Positions 45,368 through 55,544 of a stretch of 64,000 bases of DNA are shown here, piece by piece. The translations under genes were made by a program, and so were the position numbers. Source of the stretch: Rapana venosa (taxonomy: Eukaryota > Mollusca > Gastropoda > Neogastropoda > Muricidae). Every line of letters starts with the position of its first letter. Position 1 is the stretch's first letter. The notes below the pieces were generated by a model. That model did no database searches. It was not told where the DNA came from and was given only the letters and a program-made list of their open reading frames with translations. Location of the stretch: positions 47,098,336 through 47,162,335 of the forward strand of contig CM054151.1 of assembly GCA_028751875.1 (NCBI GenBank), written 5' to 3'.

Positions 45368-45880
45368 CTGCAGGGAAATAAACCACAAAATTGTAACGTC
45401 AGTTTTGTACAACACACACACACAATTCCATATATGTTAGTGTCGAAATATATAACAAAATTGTAAGGTCACTTTTGTACAACACACACACAATTCCATA
45501 TATGTTAGTGTCGAAATACATAACAAAATTGTAATGTCACTTTTGTACAGCACACACACAATTCCATATATGTTAGTGTCAAAATACATAACAAAATTGT
45601 AACGTCAGTTTTGTACACACACACACACACACACACTTACTATTCCACATATATTAGTGTTGATATCCTACCATTTCTAAGAGGAAAAAACCCAACAAAA
45701 TTGTAAAGTCAGTTTTGTACAACACATACACACACACACACGTGCGCGCGCATACAAGCAATATTTCATATATAAAAGTGTCAATGTCCTGCCATTCCTA
45801 TGAGGAAAAAACAAAATTTTGAAGTCAGTTTTGTACCACACACACACATGCACACTATTCCACATATGTTAAGCTACACT
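45368..45880. repeat. Minisatellite containing copies of a caspase splice acceptor
   Basis: Units of about 67-68 bases (aaaattgtaatgtcactttt, gtacaacacacacacaattc, catatatgttagtgtcgaaa) repeat three to four times, followed by longer diverged units with CA runs. Three units include the exon boundary string: gatatcctaccattcctgca at the true exon (45355), gatatcctaccatttctaag at 45663 and gtcctgccattcctatgagg at 45786. The array thus grew from a segment spanning the intron-exon junction, and the extra acceptors have decayed. Confidence 0.75.
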
Positions 45881-46084
45881 GGCAAAAAGAACAAAGCCAC
45901 TGGTCAGATGTTTTATCAACTGTACAACCAAGTAGGCCTATGCCACCAAACTGATTCTAACAATCACAAGGTTCGTTTTCAACTGCATATCTTTGTTTTG
46001 TGGTCTCAGCTGCTCGCAGATCATTGTTTCTCTTTAAAAAAAAAAAAAAAGGAAATGGATACTTCACATATCTCTATTCAAAGG

Positions 46085-46450
46085 CTAAAGAAAACGAAAT
46101 GAGATTCAATTCCAACCTTGCCCTTTCTTCCCAGTTTGACAAGAAAAAATCCAACAGAATGTCAAAGTCTTTCAGACGAAACTATAAAGCATCACCCCAT
46201 AATTATGCAAATGCATGCAGAACATCTTGCGCATACATTAAAAAACCCGTTATGCCTGTCACAAGAGAAGGTCATTGTGTGCCGGTAGGAATGGATGACA
46301 ACATTTCAAAAATGCATGCACACAGGTGTTGTGTCTAGACACTTCCTGAAGTCAGAATGCAGCTACCTAAACTGGGGGGTGCAGTGACATACACAAAAAT
46401 CTCACCATTAGTAAACCATGGAGCTCTAGCCAAGGAACAAAAAAAGGAAA
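46085..46450 (+). mobile_element. SINE-A copy
   Basis: It contains ccctttcttcccagtttgac, ttcagacgaaactataaagc, cagaacatcttgcgcataca, gtcattgtgtgccggtagga and the A tail (gtgtctagacact, gtcagaatgcagctacc, ggagctctagccaaggaac). The tRNA-like head is missing. Confidence 0.7.
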
Positions 46451-46488
46451 AAAACGTGTACTATATCACACAGAAACCATTTGCATTA

Positions 46489-46712
46489 CTCGGTCCTTCG
46501 GATGAGACTATAAACCGAGGCCCCGTGTTCGAACGCATGCAGAAGATCTTGCGCACACATTAAATCCTGTTCCGCTTTTCGGAAGAGTAGGCCATTGTGT
46601 GCCGGTGGAAGCAGATGACAAAATTGACAAAACCGCATACACACGGGGACTAGATGTAAAAAAGCACATGAGTGCTTATTCCATTATCCTCGATATAAAA
46701 GAATAAATAAGT
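46489..46712 (+). mobile_element. SINE-B copy
   Basis: The core runs from ggtccttcggatgagactat to ggaagcagatgacaaaattg, then the B tail (gggactagatgtaaaaaagc, gagtgcttattcc, cgatataaaagaataaata). It is one of the least diverged B copies. Confidence 0.75.
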
Positions 46713-46734
46713 ATGCTGAGGAACAAGAAATTTA

Positions 46735-47068
46735 TCAAATCAATGTCATGGACCAGAGTAGAGAAGGATGACTACCACTATCTCAAAAGAAAAGAACAAG
46801 TCATAATTCTAAGATTCTGCAACTGGCCACAACAGGCTAAATCACCAAAACTGAAACTCGTTCCCTCTCCCCTGTGGCAAAGAAAACCAGACTGGTGAGC
46901 ACATTCTTCAGAGGTGCATGCTATTCAGTGACCAGAGGAAGACTGTGTGGCTGATGGAGATAACCCTGCAAACCAAGCTGTACAGCCCACAGGAGGAGCT
47001 GGAGAGGACTTGTCACTATTTCTCCCAAACATATCTGACGGTGTAAAAAGCGAACAAAAGAAGAAGCT
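46735..47068 (+). mobile_element. LINE C-terminal fragment (RNase H type)
   Basis: It reads SWTRVEKDDYHYLKRKEQVI, then in other frames H.LQR-like and LQTKLYSPQEELERTCHYF-like remnants. The copy at 57285 is the same and cleaner. Its 3' end (gtgtaaaaagcgaacaaaag + aagaag) lies about 20 bases from the caspase splice donor at 47089. Confidence 0.65.
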
Positions 47069-47089
47069 GAGGAACGCAGCTCTTCCTAC

Positions 47090-47212
47090 CTTCCACGGTG
47101 GGGTAAATGGTGGCTCGGTCCCAGTTGACGGCTTCTGTTCGACAAAACTGGGAATTTTCCACACAAACGTCTCTGGCCACTGGTATCACTCCTCTGGCAG
47201 TATCCTCCATAA
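47090..47212 (-). CDS. Caspase exon, linker and start of p10 subunit
   Basis: The exon runs from acceptor (gtgtccag) at 47213 to donor (gtggaag|gtagga) at 47089. Starting in phase 1, it encodes VMEDTARGVIPVARDVCVEN then SQFCRTEAVNWDRATIYPTVE, and leaves one base that combines with the next exon to give Gly. AVNWD...IYPTVEG corresponds to the conserved strand before the caspase p10 substrate loop (D.L..YATVPG). The stretch before it is the inter-subunit linker, normally cut after Asp; candidate Asp residues are those in MED, ARD and NWD. Phases agree with both neighbours, which is the main support. The acceptor has a modest pyrimidine tract. Confidence 0.7.
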
Positions 47213-49130
47213 CTGGACACATAATATGTGATATCACACACATATACACAGAGAGTTTGGTAACAGTTATCTATTCATGCGCTTCGTCCTGTCTGAGTCA
47301 AGGCACACTCAAATCAATCATCATGCTTACAGAGTCACTAACCAGAAGCTCACTTGTGCACACAAAGTTCTCTCAGAAACACGCATGTGCAAGCATGCAT
47401 GTACATTTGTACACACACACACACTGAGATGAGACTATAAATGTGCGTCAATGTGCATTTGCATATCTGTATTCTAAAACCAGAACACTTACAATTCAGC
47501 ATTGCTACAACAACAAAAAGACCACCCCCACAACTCTGACGACAACAACAGCATAACGGCCCACAAACCCAATCATATGTGACCTTCCAGCACATAATGA
47601 GTCTCTTCTCACCATCCGGCTTTTTTCATGTTTTATGTGTTTCAAAATGTACTTTGAATGCTCTTTCTACTGGTGAAAACTCCATTCAAATCGGATATTT
47701 AGTTTCTGAGATATGGGGTTTAGAATGCTGAATGCCTGTGAGCGGCCATTTTGAGAAAATGAAGGAAAACTGAATCACACTTTCAATGTTAATTTTCCTT
47801 AGCAACCGATTTCAATCTTCATGAAACTTTGCATACTGATTTGCATACATAAAAGAGTACATGTTTACAAATTTTTGTGGTCATATGTGAATTGAGTCAA
47901 ATACAAAACATATTTTAAGGGGGGACTCCCAGGGTCTCAGTATTCATTTTGGCTGATTACATAATCTCGGTTCTACAAAAGATTTTGTAATGAAATTTTA
48001 AACAGAAAGAGAATAACATTATTTAATGTTAGAATATTAAGTTTCAACAGCTAACATTTTGAAGAAATATTTCATTTTTTTTTTTTTAAAGGGTGAAAAA
48101 CAGGTACACACCGCTCCTCATCTACAATTAACTAATGTATGGAGTGTTGAAGCTAAAATAATTGCAAAGCCAAAGGGCATGAATAGAAAGGTACCATGGA
48201 TACAAATTTGATTGTGGGGATTTGCATAGGTGTAGACAACACCAATATGGATTTTGCTTAAAATCAACAAATTTACACTATCAAATTTTTTTAAAACCTT
48301 GCTTAGGACCAAAAACCTTCATAGACCAGTCATTTTTAAGGGTTGCATTGCTCTTAGAAGCCACTTTTGCATCTGCATGCAAGGTTTTAGGGCAAAAGTT
48401 ATTATAAATTTGCACAGTAAATGGGGAAATGTTGTAGATATTGAAAAGTATTCCAAAGTTGTAACATAATATGAACATTACAAAACACAATTCTCTTTCC
48501 TTAGCCAATTTTAGACTCTGAAAACGCACAATGCTTATACTGTAATTTGTTCAGCTACAGCTTTGTAAAACACAAACTTACATGGCAAAAACACATAAAA
48601 CATTTGCACACACTGGTAACCCCACACACAAACACACAGTGAACAAACACATAATCTGAAACACGGGGAACAAAAATACACACACACTAAAACAAGTGTA
48701 ATTATCATTTTTCTAGAATTAAATATTTTATCAGCTGCTATGTCATGTATTGCAAAATATTTTCATTATTTGCATCCTGCTACCTATAATTCATAGGGTC
48801 TGTTTATCTGATAAATGCACATTTATGTTTTGTGTGTGTGTGTGTGTGTGGTGTGTGTGTTCCATGTATAGTCTGTCCTTTCATTTGATGTTACTTTGTT
48901 GTTGTTTTTTTCTTATGTCCAGTATGTTGTTCATTTTGTCTTTATCTCACAAGTTAACTGATATTGTTTGTTTTTGTTTTCATCTTTTAATTTTTTATTT
49001 TTAATGATTTATAACAGTTGATCTTTAATGGAGCATTTTGCTTACAACAGTTTTTCCTTGTGAGAGCAAGATAAACAAGAAGACATAACTTGATAATTTT
49101 GGGGCAGTGAATATTACTTTTGATTTGACT
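47213..49130. other. Caspase intron, no other gene seen
   Basis: AT-rich intron sequence. A + strand GT run lies at 48830-48860. ORFs such as 48118-48312 (-) and 48254-48469 (+) show no recognisable domain. Confidence 0.4.
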
Positions 49131-49355
49131 TCACACACACACACACACAACCCCACACACCACACACACACACACACACACACCACACCAAAGTTACATA
49201 CAATCAATACAATGCAATAAAAATACAACACTTTCACACACACACAAAGTGGTATTCAATACAATGCAATACAACACACACACAAAGTGTTATACAATAT
49301 AATACAATAAAACCCCACACCACACACAAAGTGTTATACAATACAATACAATGCA

Positions 49356-49412
<57 letters not shown>
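49130..49412 (+). repeat. CA repeats mixed with a tacaatacaa minisatellite
   Basis: CA blocks alternate with acacaaagtgttatacaata + caatacaatgcaatacaaca. The unit is about 60-75 bases and repeats about four times, ending in a long (CA)n run to 49411. Cys/Val ORFs are artefacts. Confidence 0.85.
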
Positions 49413-49413
<1 letters not shown>

Positions 49414-50383
49414 TTCTGCAAGCATTCATACAGTGTGTCCCACACCCACTAAATTAAAAGAAAACAGCACAGATATACTGGCATGCAAAATTAGTTTTTA
49501 AAGACAACACAAGTCTGCCCTTCTGAGTCAGGGCTTTCCCTCCTCCCTTCTTGACTCTTGAAGTCATTCCATTTTCAAATCATGAGTGGTCAGTACAGTC
49601 AACTTGTTGTGGCTGAAACTGAAATACAACAAAAACACTACAATATAAAAATAAAAGGCTTGTTATAAAAAAAAAAGATGAACAAGCACTGTTAAATAAA
49701 ACATGAAACAAGAGAAGATGTGCATTTGTGGATATTCTTAATATAGTTCACAGTATACATGTGTATAATGATATATACTCTGTGTGTGTGGATAGGGAGT
49801 GCGCGCGCATGCGCGCATGTGTGTGTGTGTGTGTGTGACACAGTGAGAGTGAGTGTGACATGTGCTACTTATAATCTAGGTCTATGGCAACTGATTTCAC
49901 ACACTTTTTTAAAACGAACTATTTCTAAGCACAACAGCAGACCCTTTGCTACTAAGATCAAGTCAGAAGCTTTCACCAATCACTGCCATTACCACATTTT
50001 CCAATTAAAATATAAACTTTATTTGATTGAAAGATAAAAAAAAAACAAATAAACCCACCAAACAGAAACAAAAATACATCAAACAAAGAATAAAACAAAA
50101 ACAGTGAACTTGTTTGTTTGCAGATATTTTTTCCCTGGTGTGCCTAAACTATATTTACACCCACAGATAAATGAAAGTTTATGCTGCTCTGCATATTTAA
50201 ATATTACATTTGCAATCATGAAGATTTCTCGCTTTGATGGCTTCTGCATGGTTTGACCACAAGGTTTTCAAAAGGTAAGTTTACTAGTGCTGCTAGGCAA
50301 TCACACTAATATCCAAATGAGATGTTTGTCTTTCAGGCTGGAAAAGAAAAGGCATAACAAAACAAAACACAGTGAAACACACT

Positions 50384-50414
<31 letters not shown>

Positions 50415-50668
50415 ACCACTCACTCACTCACTCACATCACACACACTCCCCCAACATACCTGAAATTTCAACATGTGTGTGCACACACACACACATGGAA
50501 ATATCCCACAGACACACAATTATAAACAAAATTTCTCATCTTGAGTGCATTTTGCCTTATTCATTTCTGCCAGTAGTTCATCTGATGAAAACTATGTCAT
50601 GCAAGCTCTTTTTAAGTGCTTTATTTTTCTGAAAAATCATTAGCCCAAATCAGTTTTCATTTGTTTTT
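49413..50668. other. Caspase intron with GT and CA microsatellites
   Basis: GT-type runs lie at 49798-49840 and CA-type runs at 50386-50430. There is otherwise no gene or known repeat. Confidence 0.4.
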
Positions 50669-51220
50669 TTAGCCTATTTTTAGCAATTGGCACTTTAAGT
50701 CTATCACTGAACGTTTTTGCTGTCCGAGAACTTCTGTATTCAGTTTGATTACTTTGGTGATTTCAGATAAGGCACAAAGGGAAAATATATTTGCTGTTTT
50801 AAAATCTTCATCGCTTGAATCAGAAGCGCTTGAATCAGAAGCGCTGTTAAATTTCTGTTCACAAGTAACCAGCAATGGTTTCTGTGTTCATGTGGGCCAG
50901 TCAGGGATTTGGAGATCATCGGAAAGATCCTTTCCGCTCATGTTTTCCTAACTAGCACTGCAATCGGTTGTAATATTGTCCTCACTTCATTACTAAAGCT
51001 CTTATGAGTTCTATCCATCCAAAAATTTGCAGAACGAGCAGAATTTCGAGGTATTACTATCGATTGTACTTTCCCAAGCGGACGGCGCCTTTTGGTTACA
51101 GGCATCGCCTCGTTGGCCTTCGTAGTCACATGGTCTCTTCGGCCAATTGACAGGAATGAAAATCTCCCCCCTAGTGATGCTTGTTTACACTGCTCCCCTA
51201 TTTTGAGCGTTTTCATTGGA
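50669..51220 (-). other. Possible nested gene start or promoter-like patch
   Basis: Two adjacent minus ORFs are open here: 51216-50938 (92 codons, Lys/Arg-rich, TKRRRPLGKVQSIVIPRNSA) and 50875-50669 (68 codons, SASDSSASDSSDEDFKTANI, then ALSEITKVIKLNTEVLGQQK). Between them a short ATG frame reads MSGKDLSDDLQIPDWPT. Composition is richer in CpG than the surroundings, with CCAAT-like (caattgg) and catgtgac motifs near 51120-51150. This could be a decayed small gene or retrocopy, or the start of a nested gene. No family is recognised. Confidence 0.25.
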
Positions 51221-51620
51221 TAAAGTTTAATTCAAGCCAGATATAGCTGACACAGTGTGAAGGGCGAAACTGGGAGCTTTCAAATGGTGTTCACTCGACT
51301 GGTCTATTGTAAATCTTGAGGGGGTACAGGTTGTGGAAAAGTAGTCTCTTTTGGGGCTTTTTCATCAAAACGCTCGTCTTCAGAGGTGGGTATGTGTATT
51401 AAATCCGATTTTGATACAAAAGAAACTAAAATATTATTATTTTATTGATGTTTTCCGGTTTGGAAATGTCTATATTATCAGTTTTATCCAAAATCAAAAA
51501 ATCGGAACCTGACACCCCTACTGCATATTTTGGCCTCTAGCGGAAAAAGGCCTGAGGTGACAAGCGACTCATTTCGAAATGGAGAGTCACATATTCTAAA
51601 CCTACAGCCACACCACTCAC

Positions 51621-51873
51621 CTCCTCTACAGGCCTGTACGATGAACAGGCAGGGTTTGCCAGACATGGCCGGGCATCTGACGGCAGAAAAATAATCCCAC
51701 ATCTGCACGTTGGTGATGAAGGTGCCTACCTCTGGACAGGAGTTGTCCACCTTTCCATCCGTTCCAAAGATGATGCCATTGTTCGTCCCGTGACTCAAAA
51801 TGGCCACGATGCACGCATCCACTGCTTTACCGTGCAACATCTGAGAGAACGCTTCCAGTTCCTGGAGCATTGC
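51621..51873 (-). CDS. Caspase exon, large (p20) subunit with catalytic residues
   Basis: On the minus strand it runs from acceptor (ctgttcaag) to donor (gaggag|gtgagt), 253 bases. It begins in phase 0 and ends in phase 1. The product starts AMLQELEAFSQMLHGKAVDA and contains CIVAILSHG, the conserved His box (catalytic His), then GIIFGTDGKVD. It ends KPCLFIVQACRGG, the QACRG pentapeptide with the catalytic Cys. Both catalytic residues are intact, so this part looks functional. Caspases are cysteine proteases cutting after Asp, acting in apoptosis and innate immunity. In this gene the p20 is split over two exons, with its first half at 52420-52587. Confidence 0.9.
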
Positions 51874-51919
51874 CTTGAACAGAGGACAAGAGCCCCTTGT
51901 TACAGCTGATGTTTGTGCT

Positions 51920-51990
51920 TAAGACTCTCTTTCTCGCTCTCTCTCTCTCATACAAACACACACACACGCACGTGCACACACAAACACATG
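51920..51990 (+). repeat. CT then CA microsatellite
   Basis: ctctctttctcgctctctct followed by cacacacacgcacgtgcaca. Confidence 0.85.
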
Positions 51991-51999
51991 CATGAACAA

Positions 52000-52060
52000 A
52001 AAGCGCTTTGATTTGTCTGTGCAAGATACAGCACTATATAAATTCCATTTATTATTATTA
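52000..52060 (+). repeat. CR1/L2-like LINE 3' terminus, solo
   Basis: gcgctttgatttgtctgtgc + aagatacagcactatataaattccat and (TTA)n match the 3' ends of the LINE copies at 39610, 53560 and 57655. Only about 60 bases are present. Confidence 0.65.
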
Positions 52061-52084
52061 TGAACACACCACACACACCAAATT

Positions 52085-52388
52085 CTAGATAAAGGTAAAG
52101 GTGTTCCCATAACCTAAGCGGTCACTAAGGAGCAAGATATCAAAGACCTCAGCTTCTCCAGGGACCAGCATATTGAGAGTAGTGGCGCCCATCTCCTCTC
52201 CCTTGCTGCTTTACCTTCCCTGACCCTAATGATGGCAGGTACCCATTTACAGCTGGATGAACTAGGGGACTGTACTGAAGCCAAGGCATGCAAAGGGTCA
52301 CCCATCCACCTGGTAACCACGCTTTATACTTCTTAACCTTAGCTTGGGGAAAGCAAGCGCTCTGACCACTGAGCTATCCTGTCCCCTA
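52085..52388 (-). mobile_element. SINE-C copy, full length with tRNA head
   Basis: Minus strand: ggggacaggatagctcagtg (A box), gtcagagcgcttgc, then cccaagctaaggttaagaag, gcgtggttaccaggtggatg, agtacagtcccctagttcat, gggtacctgcc, ggtaaagcagcaagggagag and a 3' end of tatgggaacacctttacc. It matches 55545-55835 and 12236-12450. It lies only about 30 bases from the caspase exon end at 52420. Confidence 0.8.
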
Positions 52389-52419
52389 ACATGCTACAGC
52401 AGTGCAAAAAGTAAAATAC

Positions 52420-52587
52420 CTGCGCAGTGCAATCTTTCTTCAGAATGACGTCAAAACCAAGGAAAGTCAGCACTTCATACAGCAGTCTGCAATCATTCGT
52501 AGTTCCGCCTCTGTGATCAAGGGTCTCAAATGTCTCGTTGTCGATGATCAGGGCGTGCCCTCGAGGGTTTGATTCCATCTTATAAAC
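52420..52587 (-). CDS. Caspase exon, N-terminal half of p20
   Basis: The exon lies between acceptor (cgtgttgcag) and donor (gcgcag|gtattt) on the minus strand. It is 168 bases, phase 0 at both ends, and encodes 56 residues: VYKMESNPRGHALIIDNETF, then ETLDHRGGTTNDCRLLYEVL, then TFLGFDVILKKDCTAQ. YKM...PRG.ALIIDN.TF is the usual opening strand of the caspase domain. HRGGTTND holds the Arg that binds the substrate Asp, and the LLYEVLTFLGFDV helix-strand is typical. The frame continues without a gap into the 51621-51873 exon. Confidence 0.9.
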
Positions 52588-53222
52588 CTGCAACACGTAA
52601 AGACATCCTGCTAATAAAGCACAGCAAGATAACATTTTCAACCAAACCTGCACACTCCCCCCCCCCCCCCCCACCCTTCAGAAAATACCCAATGACCAGA
52701 AAAGATATTTTAACCTATAATATGCAGGATGCTAATTATAACAATATCAACTCACCCCATTTGACAATCCTGATTTGGACCATTTGTCAAATAAACGTAT
52801 TGATCTAGCGTTCCCTATCAGGAATCAGAGATTTTGATTTTTTTTTATCTCGGTAAGACACCATAATGATGTCATATCCTACTAATAGCTATGCTGGCCT
52901 ATTTATCTTTCAAAAGTAGCCAATCAGAAGAGATTTCATTGCTCTCTGAATGTGTTTGTTAGGTGTGTTTCTGACCTGATCCTCACTGCATATCATTACT
53001 GCAGAAGACATTCTCAATATTTTGTACCTATCTCCACAAATACAAATGTGAAGGACAGACACTCCATACTTTGTCACCAGCTAACTTGATGTTTTAACAA
53101 CCTGTTTTTAAAGTTCATTCAATTAAATTTTCCCAGAATTCATGAAATTAGAGAAAATATATATTTTCCCATTTGCTTTCTTAAAAGTTTTGTGGCACAT
53201 ACTTATTTCAGAATAAAAAGAA
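52588..53222. other. Caspase intron, no gene seen
   Basis: It begins with the acceptor of the previous exon and a poly-C run at 52656-52672. Otherwise plain AT-rich sequence. Confidence 0.4.
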
Positions 53223-53310
53223 TGGGGTGGGGTGTAGCCTAGTGGTTTGAATGCTGAGCCTGGGATCTGACTGCACAGGTTCAAACCACAACACACCACA
53301 GAGATGCCTA
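53223..53310 (+). repeat. tRNA-like SINE head
   Basis: ggggtgtagcctagtggttt and caggttcaaaccacaacaca resemble A and B boxes, as in the SINE at 28905, but the body is missing and a SINE-B copy follows in the other orientation. Confidence 0.4.
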
Positions 53311-53329
53311 TTTAAGGGAATTTTATTAT

Positions 53330-53550
53330 TTATTTATTTTTATTTTATTTTTTTATATCGAGGATAATGGAATAAGCACTTATGTGCTTTTTTACATCCA
53401 GTCCCTGTGTGTATGCAGTTTTGTAAATTCTGTCATCTGTTCCCACGGCACACAATGGCCTACTCTTACAAAAAGCAGAACAGGATTTAACGTGTGCGCA
53501 AGATATTCTGTGTGCGTTTGCACACAGGGCTTCGGTTTATAGTCTCCCAA
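53330..53550 (-). mobile_element. SINE-B copy
   Basis: tatcgaggataatggaataa, tgtgcttttttacatccagt, ctgttcccacggcacacaat, aaaagcagaacaggatttaa and ttcggtttatagtctccc. Full core plus B tail in reverse. Confidence 0.75.
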
Positions 53551-53554
53551 GGAG

Positions 53555-54095
53555 TTATCAACATCACTACTACTACTACTACTACTACTACTTATGATAC
53601 ATGGTATTTATATAGCACTGAATCTAGTAAAGCAAACATATCAAAATGCTTGCATTCAAATCATTTACACATATGCAACTGTCTGAAAACTTTTAGAATT
53701 AATATAATAAAATTTATACTCGCACACACACACACACTCACAGGTGCACAACATGTTTAGGTAGGGAGGTGGAGATGAAAATAGCTGTTGAAAAGTAGGA
53801 AAAGACATGAGGGGAAGACGACATCAGGTAGGAAACAAGTGTGTTTTGAGGCTGGATTTGAAAGTGTCAAATGAAGAAGGCTTTTGGCGAAGTGAGAGAG
53901 GAAGGTCATTCCAGGTGGATGGACCAGAAACAGAGAAGAGTGTCGGCCAACAGTGGTTTGTTTGAATCTGGGTGTTAGGAAGCGCAAAGTGTATACGGCT
54001 GAATGAAGGGAACGGGATGGAGTGTACAGGTGAAGACAGCTGTAGAGATAAGAGGGTGCAGATTTGTGGAGGCGTTTGAAACAGTACTGACTCTA
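53555..54095 (-). mobile_element. CR1/L2-like LINE 3' end
   Basis: The minus strand reads CWPTLFSVSGPSTWNDLPLS and SFDTFKSSLKTHLFPT, the conserved C-terminal end of CR1/L2 RT proteins. The 3' UTR ends at a TAG/TAC triplet tail (53567-53590) after the atatagcactgaatctag-like terminal signature. This copy has an intact open frame of 108 codons (54150-53824). Confidence 0.75.
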
Positions 54096-54099
54096 CTCC

Positions 54100-54425
54100 C
54101 CTGAAAGTCCTTTGGATGAGACTATGGATTGAGATCATGTGTACGAACATAAGCAGAACTTCCTATACACATGATCCTCGATATAAAAGAATAAAATGTT
54201 AAAAAAATAAAATTAAAAAACCCATTCCATCTTTCTGAAGAGTAGACCATGGCGTGCCAGAAGCAGCATGTGACAATTTAAAAAAAATAAAAGCATTACA
54301 CTGGTATCACTGGTTAAGAATCATCCTTGAAGTCAAGAATGCGGCTACCTTCATGGTGGGCAAACGGTCCCATACACAAAACCTGACCATTGGTGAACCT
54401 CAGAGCTCTAGCTGAAGGAAAGAAA
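54100..54425 (+). mobile_element. Composite SINE: A copy carrying an internal B tail
   Basis: It starts tcctttggatgagactatgg, jumps from agaacttcctatacacatga into the B tail (tcctcgatataaaagaataa), then resumes the core at cattccatctttctgaagag + tagaccatggcgtgcc and ends in the A tail (gtcaagaatgcggctacctt, agagctctagctgaagga). One family member thus carries pieces of both tails. Confidence 0.55.
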
Positions 54426-54451
54426 AAAAGAACAAAAATTGTGATGCATAC

Positions 54452-54520
54452 CTTGTCTGGATTTTCCCGTCTGGCTCGGCAGTATGTTGTCTCAACGTCC
54501 GCATAACCTGAAACATCGTA
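54452..54520 (-). CDS. Caspase exon upstream of p20 (prodomain linker)
   Basis: The donor (gacaag|gtatgc) is clear and the product ends YCRARRENPDK in phase 0. It reads directly into VYKMESNPRGHAL of the next exon, exactly where caspases have a charged Y...M..PRG junction. With an acceptor at atgcag (54521) the exon gives YDVSGYADVETTYCRARREN + PDK. A second acceptor (tttcag) would start it at 54505. The pyrimidine tract upstream is poor, so the left edge is uncertain. The Tyr-rich segment is likely the linker before the large subunit. Confidence 0.6.
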
Positions 54521-54694
54521 CTGCATTTTTCCTGCTTTACTTCAACAATTCTCTTGGTATGATGCAACTTTCGATTATATATATATAAATATATAAAAGA
54601 ATAAACACAAAAAAATCCTCACACACTTTTTTCTGAAGTAATTTTCAACAAAGTCAGTTCTGTTTATAAGAGCTACAATGTGTTACATTGATTC

Positions 54695-55030
54695 TGAGTG
54701 TTTTTTGAATGTGTGAGTGTGCATGCACATGCGAATGTGAGTGTGTGTGTGTGTTTTCATCTTAATATCTATCCACTATAAAGTTATATAAGTCTCATGT
54801 ATGTATATGTGAGAGTGTGAGTGTGTGTGACTGTGTGTGTGTAAGTGTGCGCACGCACGCACATGTGTGTGTGCGTGTATGTGTGAGTGGTGTGTGTGTG
54901 TGAGCGTGCGTGCGTGCGCACGGGGGTGTGAGGGGGAGGGGAGAGGGAGGTGGATGTAGGTGTATAGGTGTGTGTATGTGTGAGTGTTTGTGTATGAGTG
55001 CATATGCATGCGTGTGTGCACGTGCAAGTG
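54695..55030 (+). repeat. GT/GA-type microsatellite
   Basis: Degenerate (GT)n with cgtgcgtgcg and agggggaggggaga interruptions. His/Thr ORFs on the minus strand are artefacts. Confidence 0.85.
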
Positions 55031-55254
55031 AGTGTAATTCTGGTTAGGACATGAAAACTAGTTTCCATCCAATCAAAATTAGAATGTTTTCTGTTTATAC
55101 TATATTTTCATGGGGAATTTCTTGCAAAGCTGCATTGTAAATAGTCCTTTACTTCTTGCACTGGTGAGGCAGTTTTCAACAATGACAAGCACGGCATCAG
55201 TATTACTGAATGGGGACATCAGCCATGAAAAACAGCAAGGTAAAGAGTCAGAGA

Positions 55255-55395
55255 AACAGCAATTAAGTTTTCGATTCACTGCATCGAGTGTAAGTTACAC
55301 AGAAACAACACTTAAGTTTTTGATATACAGCGTCAGTGTGTGAGTTACGTAGGAACAACACTTAAGTTTTCTATAAACTGCATCAAGTCTTCAGT
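55255..55395 (+). repeat. 49-bp minisatellite, about three copies
   Basis: gaaacaacacttaagttttt, then (gatatacagcgtcagtgtgt + gagttacgtag) recurs at about 55255, 55304 and 55350 with base changes. Confidence 0.65.
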
Positions 55396-55544
55396 TCTTC
55401 TTCACTGTCAAATGCTCAGACAGAACTGTTGTTGTCTGCCATATGAGTGAAAAAACATTGCACTGCCGTCTAGCACCTGACAAGGCCACGCCCAGTATGT
55501 TCAGCTTTGGAATGGGAGAGAATTGTTAACTTTTAAGGTAAAAA

